Origin: Flavipsychrobacter stenotrophus
Lineage (GTDB): Bacteria > Bacteroidota > Bacteroidia > Chitinophagales > Chitinophagaceae
DNA: 7,709 nucleotides
NCBI GenBank assembly: GCA_947379685.1
Contig: CANCOG010000230.1
Span: 1-7,709 of the forward strand
Direction: 5' to 3'
The translations under genes were made by a program, and so were the position numbers. The notes under the pieces are model-generated. The model had not been told where the DNA came from and ran no database searches. It worked only from the letters and a program-made list of their open reading frames with translations. Shown here piece after piece: positions 1 through 6,207 of the stretch (its first letter is position 1; every line of letters begins with the position of its first letter).

Positions 1-83
1 AAGTTGCACATCATGAGCAGCCGGAAGCGGTTACAGCGAGTGCCGATAGTGCGCCGACCCATGAGGCCGCAGAAATACAATAA
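1..83 (+). CDS. 3' end of a truncated plus-strand gene, product unknown
   Basis: The reading frame that begins at base 3 is open from the window edge to a TAA at 81-83. It encodes about 26 residues rich in Ala, Glu and His (ending HEAAEIQ), which looks like a low-complexity acidic tail. The terminator 31 bases further on points the same way and supports a real gene ending here. The fragment is too short to assign a family. Another forward frame and one minus frame are also open over this short distance, so the frame choice is an inference from the stop position and the terminator. Confidence 0.5.
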   Translation, partial: VAHHEQPEAVTASADSAPTHEAAEIQ

Positions 84-113
84 AGAATACATTTTTGTTC
101 GATATACATAGAG

Positions 114-143
114 ACGGGTGCCTTAAAAAGGGCACCCGTTTTT
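114..143 (+). terminator. Rho-independent terminator
   Basis: A perfect 9-bp stem, ACGGGTGCC (114-122) paired with GGCACCCGT (131-139), encloses an 8-base loop and runs into TTTTT. The T-tract lies only on the plus-strand 3' side; on the minus strand the stem is followed by CTCTATG. It therefore terminates the leftward partial gene rather than the converging flotillin-like gene. Confidence 0.9.
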
Positions 144-163
144 ATTAAATACGGTTGAAGTCA

Positions 164-2080
164 CTATTCCTGTTTGGCAGCTTCATCCTGCTTTTTGTCG
201 CCTATCATTTCCATAAGCTTCAGGCCCATGAGGCCGTTCATAGAACCCTCGGTTCCGTTGCCACCATTAATGATGATATCTGGGATGATCTTTATTTTGT
301 TGACGCCGATCTCTTCAGTGATCTTGAAGCGGGTGAAGTTATCGCCACCCATAGCCTGTACCTGCAACTGGTAGGCTTCTGCGGTTGATTTACCGATGGC
401 TAAGATCTTTTCTGCTTCAGCATTACCTGTTTTGGCAATTTTTTCTGCGTCGGCTGATGCATTGAGCTTTGTTGCTTCTGCCTGGGCTCCGGCTCTCAGC
501 TTTGTAGCTTCCGCTTCGGCATTTGCCCTCATCTTTGTGGCTTCTGCTTCTGCATTCACCTGCAGCTTCAGACTGGTTGCGTCACCTTCGGCTTTCTTTA
601 CAACAGAGTCGGCTGTGCGTTGTGCTATTTCTACGCTCTGTTGGGCCTTAACAATTTCACGTTGCATATCGGCAATGGCTGTTTCCTTTTCCATACCCTG
701 CCTGGTTTCCTGGGCCATACGCTGGGTGTCGTAGGTCTTTTCTTCTTCCTGTGCAATCTTACGATCGGTAAGGGTTTTCATCAATGCTTCAGGAGGTACT
801 ATGTCACCTATGAGCGTGTCTACGGCGTTTACATTATACTCTTCCAAAACAGTGCGAATGTGGGCCTTGGCGTTGTCCTGCCTTTCCTTTCTGGAAGTAA
901 GGAAGGAGATCACGTCGCTATCCTGTGCAGAGTTACGGAAGTAGTTACCAATTGTTGGTTCCAGTACCTGGGAAACAAGATTGTACATGCTACCGAACCG
1001 GGCAATGACTTTAGGTGCTTCGTTAGCGGGAACGTGGATGATTTGGGCAACGTCGAGGTTGAATGGGAAACCATCTTTTGAACGAACTGTGATCGTCGAC
1101 AGGTTCTTATCGAGGTCGTGTGCTTCGCTGCGTGCGTTGGCCCAGTTTAAGACAAGGTTTGTAGTTGGCACGAGCTCAACTTTTAGGGTGTATTTATTGA
1201 TTGGATACTTACCGGGTCCCAGTGGTTCCATCCACACCCCGCGATGGCCGCGGCTTACAATGTTCCCATGTTTGAAATTCTCGCCGGTAACGTCTTCGCC
1301 ATCTTCACCAATATAGCTGATCACGACACCCACGTACCCTATAGGCACTTCAGTCATGTACATTTCTTCGAGTTGAACCGCCCACGTATTGATGTAGTAA
1401 GAACCAGCCAGGATGACCTGTGGCTGCAAACCCCTGCAACCGCCGTTTTTAAGGAACGAATCTATATCCTGGAAGTTGTTGTGGCCTTCTACCATGTTGC
1501 CCGCTATTTGGCCCTGTTTAAGGGGCTCTCCGTCCATTGTGGTCACAATACCTACCATGCTTTCGCGGATGACGGTCTGATCGACCAGATTCACCTCAAA
1601 CAGGTATCGGTTGATACGATACGAACCCGCAGTCATAAACCCAGTCTGGCGGCCACGCTGCCCGCCTTTTTCGAGGAAGGAAACGGCATCCTGGAAATTA
1701 TCGCATTCTATTTTGCGGGCGAGTATGCGGCCGGTGGGTATTTCGTCACCGTCCTTGGCCAGTACCAGGCCTATCATGCCTTCGGGCACAACTGTGAACG
1801 GAGAAAGGTACACGGCATACTGCCATGGCCACATGAACCAGTAAAGGCCAGGGGCCAGTGTGCGGGCCTGGAAGCCAGCTTCACCCTTTGTTGCCAGGAT
1901 GCGGCCATCTGGCATTCGGTTAGCGGAGGAAAGGGTAAATTTTTTAGTGACCAGACCAAGGCTGTTTTCAGGTACGATGATCATACCGAAGAACACACGG
2001 AGGATAAACTTGTAGAGTAACAATGCAATAATGGTTACGATAATCCACCCGTAGTGGATCATAAAATCGGAGATACTCAT
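164..2080 (-). CDS. Membrane-anchored SPFH/flotillin-like protein with vault-like repeats
   Basis: This 638-residue protein has one N-terminal transmembrane segment (about residues 10-35). Residues 34-304 contain four related beta-type repeats. Each carries Gly-x2-Gly-x8-Gly-x-Tyr at exactly the same internal spacing (G66/Y80, G140/Y154, G214/Y228, G278/Y292). The SPFH/band-7 region spans roughly 245-440. A long charged, Ala-rich helix follows (about 440-575) with 11-residue repeats at 498-563, then a short Gly-rich tail and a charged end. Flotillins and related SPFH proteins assemble into large membrane-associated oligomers that organise membrane domains; that role is inferred here. The repeats plus SPFH plus Ala-rich helix also recall the major vault protein, although a membrane anchor is not a vault feature. 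The ATG at 2080 places the hydrophobic anchor at the N-terminus. No SD and no convincing promoter were seen upstream, and no terminator follows the TAG. It appears to be transcribed alone. Confidence 0.85.
   Translation of the reverse strand: MSISDFMIHYGWIIVTIIALLLYKFILRVFFGMIIVPENSLGLVTKKFTLSSANRMPDGRILATKGEAGFQARTLAPGLYWFMWPWQYAVYLSPFTVVPEGMIGLVLAKDGDEIPTGRILARKIECDNFQDAVSFLEKGGQRGRQTGFMTAGSYRINRYLFEVNLVDQTVIRESMVGIVTTMDGEPLKQGQIAGNMVEGHNNFQDIDSFLKNGGCRGLQPQVILAGSYYINTWAVQLEEMYMTEVPIGYVGVVISYIGEDGEDVTGENFKHGNIVSRGHRGVWMEPLGPGKYPINKYTLKVELVPTTNLVLNWANARSEAHDLDKNLSTITVRSKDGFPFNLDVAQIIHVPANEAPKVIARFGSMYNLVSQVLEPTIGNYFRNSAQDSDVISFLTSRKERQDNAKAHIRTVLEEYNVNAVDTLIGDIVPPEALMKTLTDRKIAQEEEKTYDTQRMAQETRQGMEKETAIADMQREIVKAQQSVEIAQRTADSVVKKAEGDATSLKLQVNAEAEATKMRANAEAEATKLRAGAQAEATKLNASADAEKIAKTGNAEAEKILAIGKSTAEAYQLQVQAMGGDNFTRFKITEEIGVNKIKIIPDIIINGGNGTEGSMNGLMGLKLMEMIGDKKQDEAAKQE
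392..589 (-). repeat. In-frame 33-bp tandem repeats coding 11-residue helix repeats
   Basis: Within the SPFH gene, residues 498-563 divide into six consecutive 11-residue units. The clearest are NAEAEATKMRA, NAEAEATKLRA and GAQAEATKLNA, followed by more diverged units beginning SADAEK and NAEAEK. The matching DNA shows 33-base periodicity, visible on the plus strand as recurring CTTTGT-GCTTC-GC blocks. Hendecad periodicity is typical of long, nearly straight coiled coils, which fits a cap or stalk helix. Unit number could vary between strains by slippage. Confidence 0.75.
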
Positions 2081-2657
2081 AAAATTGGTGGGATTTTAGA
2101 AAGCGAACATGGGATGGAAAATAACCTGCCTCGCCGGCACATCAGCCGTTAGTTGCGACAGCTTTTTCGAAAAGCAAAGTCGGTGAAAATGGAGGCAAAT
2201 TTTACCCTATAGCCTGTGGCTTTATATTGGGTGAGAAAATGAAAGCGAAGTAATTACAGCTGCCGGAAACAAATAAAAAACGGAGGGCAGAAGTCAGCTA
2301 TTGGCTAGGCCAGAACGCAAGGTGGGTGCACCATTTTATGGTAGTTAACCATGTTCTCGCTAACATGAAAGCAAATGGAAGTGGCTACAGGTTCTACTAT
2401 TGAAGAAATGAACTGGAAGATAGATCCGGAGGGTTGTGGTAGTGTGTGTACAGGAATGGTTCCCATAAAAAGGTGTCATTGATTTGACGATGTAAAATTA
2501 CTACCGGCGGTCACATTTTTATATACCTGCCGTGCTTTTTGCGGACTTTAGCATTCATTTCACATTTGATTTTTTAGGGTTTTTTAGGGTGTGTGGCGGT
2601 GAGGAAGGTGGGTGAATCAAGGGTTGGCGTATAGAATCTGGTATCACTGTAAGGCCA
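2081..2657. other. Gene-free stretch upstream of two divergent genes
   Basis: No credible coding frame was found on either strand. The segment separates the start of the flotillin-like gene from the MarR-GNAT gene. It holds a small hairpin, ATGGT-AGTTA-ACCAT (about 2337-2351), a short perfect palindrome GTAATTAC near 2247, and a 10-base tandem duplication, TTTTTAGGGT twice at 2571-2590. None of these has an assignable function. The length (the whole gap to 2876 is about 800 bases) is large for a bacterial intergenic region, so a decayed gene or an unannotated RNA remains possible. Confidence 0.5.
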
Positions 2658-2743
2658 GTTCAACACCTTTGGTGTTGGTGTGTTGCAATTGCCTACCACC
2701 GGTTTAACGGGTGGCTATTTTTGTTGGAGCCTTTCAGGCTTCC
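2658..2743 (+). repeat. Three-hairpin interspersed repeat, copy A
   Basis: This 86-base element aligns without gaps to 4540-4625, with about 68 of 86 bases identical by eye. Hairpin 1 is CAACACC-TTT-GGTGTTG (2661-2677). Hairpin 2 is CCACC (2696-2700) with GGTGG (2710-2714). Hairpin 3 is AGCCT-TTC-AGGCT (2728-2740). Spacers between hairpins are 18 and 13 bases, the same as in copy B. Bases differ between copies at paired positions in a way that keeps the pairing. It is probably a small dispersed non-coding repeat, active as DNA or RNA structure; function unknown. Confidence 0.75.
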
Positions 2744-2821
2744 CTATTTTTACCGCATTGTGGAGAGCGGGCATACCGGACACCTTATGGCTTGGGCGCG
2801 TTCGGAATCAACCAAACAGTG

Positions 2822-2867
2822 ATTTATGAAAGTTCTTTCATAAATTTGTAAAAGTCCTTTCATAAAT
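2822..2867 (+). promoter_or_regulatory. Probable MarR-type operator with a third half-site
   Basis: A perfect 11-bp inverted repeat, ATTTATGAAAG (2822-2832) and CTTTCATAAAT (2835-2845), is separated by TT. The half-site CTTTCATAAAT recurs exactly at 2857-2867, 22 bases after its first occurrence and therefore on the same face of the helix. The palindrome overlaps the promoter box at 2841-2848 and lies 31 bases upstream of a MarR-family start codon. Such palindromes are the usual binding sites of dimeric MarR proteins. Repression by the adjacent gene's own product is the simplest reading, but it is inferred. Confidence 0.75.
2841..2848 (+). promoter_or_regulatory. Bacteroidota-type -7 promoter box
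   Basis: TAAATTTG matches the Bacteroidota primary sigma factor -7 consensus TAnnTTTG exactly. It sits 28 bases before the ATG of the MarR-GNAT gene, which predicts a very short leader. No TTTG -33 element is visible at the usual distance upstream, so the promoter may be weak. Its first five bases belong to the palindromic operator. Confidence 0.6.
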
Positions 2868-2876
2868 GGGAAAACA

Positions 2877-3830
2877 ATGGCGGAAAAAAGCACACAACAA
2901 AATTACATTGCGGCGGTAGCCAGTTTCAGGAAGATAAGTGAGAAGCTCTATGTAGAAGGCGACAAGATCTACAAGGATAATAATATTGATTTTAAAGCCA
3001 GCTGGTACTCGGTATTTAATTGCCTTGCTGCGGCCAATCACCCTAAGACCGTTGTAGAAATTGCAGAGGAGGTAGGGTTTACCCACATCACTGTTAAGAA
3101 TGTAGTTCGTGAGCTGGAAACAGATGGTTTTGTGAAGGTGAAGGATCACCCGAGCGACGGAAGATCATTGCACATTTCACTTACGGCCACCGGTAAGAAA
3201 CTGACGGCAAAATTGGAAAAGATATGGATACCTTTTGGTGAGGTGTTGAAAAAGGCTTTTGATGCAGGACATCCTGATTTTCTCAACATCATTAACCGGG
3301 TGGAGAAGGAGCTGATGAGCAAGCCCATCAGCCATGAAATAAAGAAGGAGGAGGACAAGGAACGGGTAACGATACTGGACTACAAGCCTTCATTGAAAAA
3401 GATCTTTAATGACCTGGCAGGTAAATGGTTGCTGGGAGTGTTGGGCGGTACTTTGGAAGAGGAGGATAAGTTCACATTACTTAATCCCGACAAGGCATAC
3501 CTGGAAACAGGAGGTTTTGTTTTCTTCGCAATGAAGGAGAATAGGGCTGTGGGTTGTGTGGCATTGAAGCGATTAAATGAGGATAGTTTTGAGTTTGCAA
3601 AACTGTTCATTCACCCAACTGCACGCAACCTGGGCGTAGCTACAAAGCTCGTTGAGCGGTGCATTTCCCGCTGCCGCGAAAATGGAGCAAAGCAACTATG
3701 GCTCCAAACAACTATGGCGATGCCTGAGGCACACATGCTGTACTACAAAATGGGCTTCGATGACCGCAAGGGGCCTAGGCATATGTCGGTGTTGAAACGC
3801 ACGGAAAAAGTAATGGTAATGGATCTGTGA
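2877..3830 (+). CDS. MarR-family regulator fused to a GNAT acetyltransferase
   Basis: This 317-residue protein joins two domains. Residues 1-150 form a MarR-type winged helix: the HTH lies at about 58-82 (VVEIAEEVGFTHITVKNVVREL) and the wing around 87-102 has the family-typical KDHPSDGRS. Residues 163-310 form a GNAT N-acetyltransferase. Its acetyl-CoA loop is RNLGVA (R250-A255), preceded by the LFIHP beta strand, and it has the YYKMGF motif (289-294) common near the C-terminus of these enzymes. The fusion is a recognised architecture; the acetyl acceptor cannot be told from sequence. The ATG at 2877 begins the conserved MarR N-terminal helix. A nearby upstream ATG at 2866 is in another frame. 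The operator and promoter just upstream suggest autoregulation. Its TGA abuts the stop of the converging cytochrome gene. Confidence 0.92.
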   Translation: MAEKSTQQNYIAAVASFRKISEKLYVEGDKIYKDNNIDFKASWYSVFNCLAAANHPKTVVEIAEEVGFTHITVKNVVRELETDGFVKVKDHPSDGRSLHISLTATGKKLTAKLEKIWIPFGEVLKKAFDAGHPDFLNIINRVEKELMSKPISHEIKKEEDKERVTILDYKPSLKKIFNDLAGKWLLGVLGGTLEEEDKFTLLNPDKAYLETGGFVFFAMKENRAVGCVALKRLNEDSFEFAKLFIHPTARNLGVATKLVERCISRCRENGAKQLWLQTTMAMPEAHMLYYKMGFDDRKGPRHMSVLKRTEKVMVMDL

Positions 3831-4241
3831 TCAACTGTTGAAGGGCGCTCCGTTCTTTAGCCAGAAATGTACTTTGTGCAGGGAACAAGTATCAATGATG
3901 TAAGTAGGCGGCATAGACTGTGCAAGCGGTGTGTGCAGCATGCAATGGTATAGTTTAGAGCCATAAATATTGTCACCGCGGAAGCCATTTTTAAGATAGG
4001 TTCTTAGCGAAGTTGTATCTTCCAGATCCAGTCCGCCACCTGTAGTGACACCGCTACCATGGCAAGAATAGCAGTTTGACGCGAAAATGGGCCTGATGCT
4101 GCCCATGTAGGTGATGTTAGTGCTATCGCATGAGGGTGGAATTACTGGCACCGCCACCATGCCGGGTTTATGGGTACATGCCTGGCCGGCACAAAGGGTA
4201 ATCAAAAGAACTGTGCACCAGAATTTCGAAATGCTAGTCAT
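3831..4241 (-). CDS. Small c-type cytochrome, probable lipoprotein
   Basis: This 136-residue exported protein has a hydrophobic N-terminal segment (residues 8-20) ending in GQAC, where C22 could be the lipidated cysteine. The lipobox is loose by strict rules. A single haem-binding CxxCH motif, CYSCH, lies at 57-61, preceded by IRPIFASN as in many Bacteroidota haem-domain proteins. M110 in the MPP motif is the likely sixth ligand of the haem iron. Three extra cysteines (C38, C100, C119) could form a disulfide. The role is presumably periplasmic or outer-membrane-associated electron transfer; partners are unknown. The only promoter hint is TAATATTG on the minus strand (4261-4268), one base off the -7 consensus. 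Its TGA is back to back with the MarR-GNAT stop, forming TGATCA at 3828-3833, so there is no room for a terminator between the two genes. Confidence 0.85.
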   Translation of the reverse strand: MTSISKFWCTVLLITLCAGQACTHKPGMVAVPVIPPSCDSTNITYMGSIRPIFASNCYSCHGSGVTTGGGLDLEDTTSLRTYLKNGFRGDNIYGSKLYHCMLHTPLAQSMPPTYIIDTCSLHKVHFWLKNGAPFNS

Positions 4242-4778
4242 GTGCTTATTTGTCGAGCTGCAATATTAGGGTTTCAATGTGACCGGAATGTTATGGAGGG
4301 GGGAGTTGAAGGTTATAGTGGTGGCGTTGTAATTTTTGGATGAGCCCTTTAACACAAGGGCCACTCCGCGATGGCTGGCAAACGTTGAAAGACACAAGTA
4401 AAAAAATTTTGCGCCAAACGTGTATGGCTTTATGTCGGAAGCAAATGCTTCCGGAATTGTAGGTCGAAGGAAATCCTTCAACCAGGGTTATCTATTTGAT
4501 AAACCTTAACCAGTTGATTTTGCAATTGCCCGCTCAATCGTTCAACTCCTTCGGAGTTGGTGTTTTCTGTTTGCATACCGCCGGTTTCGCCGGCGGCTAT
4601 TGTTGTTGAAGCCTTCCAGGCTACCTCAACAGGTCAATGATATAGCCATGAAGGGCTCATGTTCTTGCTCGTTAATACGATGGGCGTTGCCCTTCGCCAG
4701 GTGACTATGCCCTTTCCAAATGGATCCCTTTGGGATAGTGCGAAAGGAAATGTACGATACTGTCCTGTTTAAAGTTAA
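4242..4778. other. Hairpin-dense intergenic region, probably non-coding
   Basis: Many short inverted repeats lie in tandem here: GCCCTT/AAGGGC (4344-4361), CGGAAGC-AAAT-GCTTCCG (4436-4453) and GGTCGAAGGA/TCCTTCAACC with one mismatch (4462-4483). The three hairpins of repeat copy B follow, then CATGA/TCATG on either side of AGGGC (4647-4661), CGATGGGC-GTT-GCCCTTCG with one mismatch (4678-4696) and ATCCC-TTT-GGGAT (4724-4736). A 71-codon minus-strand frame (4266-4481) crosses several of these hairpins, starts only at TTG and resembles nothing I know, so I do not call it a gene. The hairpins could help end transcription of the gene at 4779-5573. Confidence 0.6.
4540..4625 (+). repeat. Three-hairpin interspersed repeat, copy B
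   Basis: This is the gap-free partner of copy A at 2658-2743, in the same orientation. Hairpin 1 is CAACTCC-TTC-GGAGTTG (4543-4559). Hairpin 2 is CCGCCGG (4578-4584) with CCGGCGG (4590-4596), a stronger stem than in copy A. Hairpin 3 is AGCCT-TCC-AGGCT (4610-4622). Spacer lengths equal those in copy A. Further hairpins on both sides suggest it sits in a larger composite of such elements. Confidence 0.75.
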
Positions 4779-5573
4779 TCACGATCTGCTTTTGTATCTC
4801 TGCAAGATTTCTGCGGTTGATTGTTTTACAAAGGTCATGTTTTCGTTTACCTCTTCTTCATTTCGGCAATGGGGATTTGGGGGATTTGCGAAGGTGTTTT
4901 TGATGGTGCCATCGCTGAGTAGTTCTGAGTAGAAGAAGATCATTCGGGCGCCTACCATGCCACATAGGTGCATGATGTTGGGTGAGTAATATTCACCTGA
5001 ACTATTGTCAACCATGAGTACAATGTTGCCGTTGTCGTTTAGTATCCGCTTGGCTTTTAGCAGGACGTATGGGTTCCGGGTTAGCGCATTTATTTTATCG
5101 TTGATGCCGTATACGGCAAACTGGTCATTCTTTAACGGGATACCGACAATTGCACCGTTTATAGGAATATGGTTTTCAAGTATCGATCTTATTGCTACTT
5201 TGACTAGCGGTAAATGGACTGTGCAAAAGATTATTTTGGATGCACCTTCTAGTTCATTCAGTCCGACGTTTCGAACATGGATGGGGAATGGTTTCCCAGT
5301 TCTCGTTAGTAATGACAACAGCCGGTTTTGATGATTGGCCCTGGTCAATAGTCGGGGGTTCTTATTTTGGCTGATCGGGTCACTAAACAGTGCGGAAAAA
5401 TGGGTGGACCATAATGCAATATTGCACCAATACCTGACTGGGAAAAACTGTGCTATCAAGTAGGCTAGAAGTACGCAACCGAATTTGGGATAGGGTTTTG
5501 AATCACTACCCAGGTTTATCCTGGTGTATAGTTGCGGGGTTAGCCTGGTTTTAAGGTGTTGAAATAAGTTCAT
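4779..5573 (-). CDS. Divergent LPLAT/LpxL-like acyltransferase-superfamily protein (tentative)
   Basis: This 264-residue protein has an order of segments recalling the LpxL/HtrB-type lysophospholipid acyltransferase fold. A hydrophobic N-terminal stretch (about 33-48) is followed by a GKPFPIHVRNVG segment (93-104). The strand IIFCTVHLPLVK (114-125) comes next, then GAIVGIPL (140-147), a KAKRILNDNGNIVLMVDN strand-helix (173-190), and late FFYSELLSDGTI (213-224). In active family members the histidine of HxxxxD/E is catalytic; here H120 is followed five residues on by K125, so the acidic partner is missing. Either the enzyme is inactive or specialised, or my family assignment is wrong. An in-frame TAA lies directly before the ATG at 5573, so the gene cannot begin further upstream. 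A promoter-like sequence lies about 45 bases upstream of the start. Confidence 0.4.
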   Translation of the reverse strand: MNLFQHLKTRLTPQLYTRINLGSDSKPYPKFGCVLLAYLIAQFFPVRYWCNIALWSTHFSALFSDPISQNKNPRLLTRANHQNRLLSLLTRTGKPFPIHVRNVGLNELEGASKIIFCTVHLPLVKVAIRSILENHIPINGAIVGIPLKNDQFAVYGINDKINALTRNPYVLLKAKRILNDNGNIVLMVDNSSGEYYSPNIMHLCGMVGARMIFFYSELLSDGTIKNTFANPPNPHCRNEEEVNENMTFVKQSTAEILQRYKSRS

Positions 5574-5618
5574 TTAAGCTGGTAGTGCCGGGTATTCATG
5601 GAGTACGGAAAGCGCTGA

Positions 5619-5650
5619 CAAAAATACAGTTAACTACTCAATGCGACAAG
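5619..5650 (-). promoter_or_regulatory. Candidate Bacteroidota promoter for the LPLAT-like gene
   Basis: Read on the minus strand, TATTTTTG (5626-5619) matches the TAnnTTTG -7 box exactly. CTTG (5650-5647), three of four bases of the TTTG -33 element, lies 20 bases upstream of it. The predicted leader is about 40 bases. Both sequence and spacing fit the consensus, but AT-rich boxes like this arise by chance. Confidence 0.5.
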
Positions 5651-5662
5651 TTGCTTGTAGTT
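5632..5662 (-). other. Nested inverted repeats between two minus-strand genes
   Basis: ACAAG-TTG-CTTGT (5646-5658) forms a compact palindrome, and AACTAC (5632-5637) can pair with GTAGTT (5657-5662) as a mutually exclusive stem. On the minus strand a run of five T follows a few bases later, within the promoter box. The structure could be a weak terminator for the upstream SRPBCC gene, an operator for the downstream gene, or chance. Confidence 0.3.
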
Positions 5663-5706
5663 ATAGTGTAGTGAAAGCTTCCATGTAACAGCTCACTTAC
5701 CGTTTT

Positions 5707-6135
5707 TCAGGTGTTCGATGGCAGGGTTGATCTTAGATTTTCCACCATTTTTAAGTGCGTTTTTGCCAGGAATTTCAGGAACAACGGGTCGATGATTGCA
5801 GGCCCTTTGAAGTCTACTGTTTCCACGATTTGTGTCGTTTTTTCTTTGTTGCATTCAAAATCGAATGTCAGGCGTAAATGCACTCCTTTTCTGATATTGG
5901 AGCACATGATGACTTGCTGGTTCGGCACTATTTTTTCAAAAATGACGTTGTAGGAAAACCGGGTTTTAAAGCCCATCAGACTCAGCTGTTCGAAGAGTTG
6001 ATATTCGTTCGCCGATAGCGGTTCACACTTGTATATCACAGGGTGTATGGAGACAAATTGCTCTATTTCGCTGAAGAAAGGGAACACGTTTTCAACGGGT
6101 TGTTCGATCTGGTGTTTGAGGATTTTGACGGCCAT
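5707..6135 (-). CDS. SRPBCC/START-like (polyketide cyclase-type) small protein
   Basis: This 142-residue soluble protein has no signal peptide. It begins with a strand then a helix, KHQIEQPVENVFPFFSEIEQFVSIHP (7-32), the usual opening of SRPBCC helix-grip proteins. Strands follow (YQLFEQLSLMGFKTRFSYNVIFEKIVPNQQV, 45-75). A long C-terminal amphipathic helix comes after PAIIDPLFLKFLAKTHLKMVENLRSTL (112-138). The overall length fits a single-domain member. Such proteins bind hydrophobic ligands in a central cavity, but no ligand can be named. An in-frame TAG lies 30 bases upstream of the ATG at 6135, which supports this start. It is 72 bases downstream of the acidic hypothetical gene, in the same orientation; co-transcription is possible but uncertain. 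Confidence 0.65.
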   Translation of the reverse strand: MAVKILKHQIEQPVENVFPFFSEIEQFVSIHPVIYKCEPLSANEYQLFEQLSLMGFKTRFSYNVIFEKIVPNQQVIMCSNIRKGVHLRLTFDFECNKEKTTQIVETVDFKGPAIIDPLFLKFLAKTHLKMVENLRSTLPSNT

Positions 6136-6207
6136 GATGATGCAATTATCTATTCCAGAATTCTAAATTTTGTACTTGCTTTCAAAGGCTGCTGCTAAAG
6201 GTACCAA

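Noticed and set aside
1244..2020. Long plus-strand open frame of 258 codons inside the SPFH gene
   Set aside because: It lies opposite a protein with clear domain structure, and its translation is low in recognisable motifs. It is the expected shadow of a codon-biased gene.
2538..2568. Plus-strand promoter-like pair TTTG, 19 bases, CACATTTG
   Set aside because: The spacing fits and seven of eight -7 positions allow a match, but no gene follows for over 300 bases and the MarR-GNAT gene has a better box close to its start. It would matter only if an RNA is made here.
2571..2590. Two tandem copies of TTTTTAGGGT
   Set aside because: Two units of ten bases are too few to call a functional repeat; it may be a replication-slippage duplication.
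2838..3149. Minus-strand open frame of 103 codons over the operator and the start of the MarR-GNAT gene
   Set aside because: It overlaps the well-supported winged-helix coding region and the operator, and its translation shows no family features.
4266..4481. 71-codon minus-strand open frame just upstream of the cytochrome gene
   Set aside because: It can only begin at TTG, an in-frame TAA lies two codons before it, several hairpin repeats run through it, and its product resembles no family I recognise. A decayed gene end cannot be excluded.
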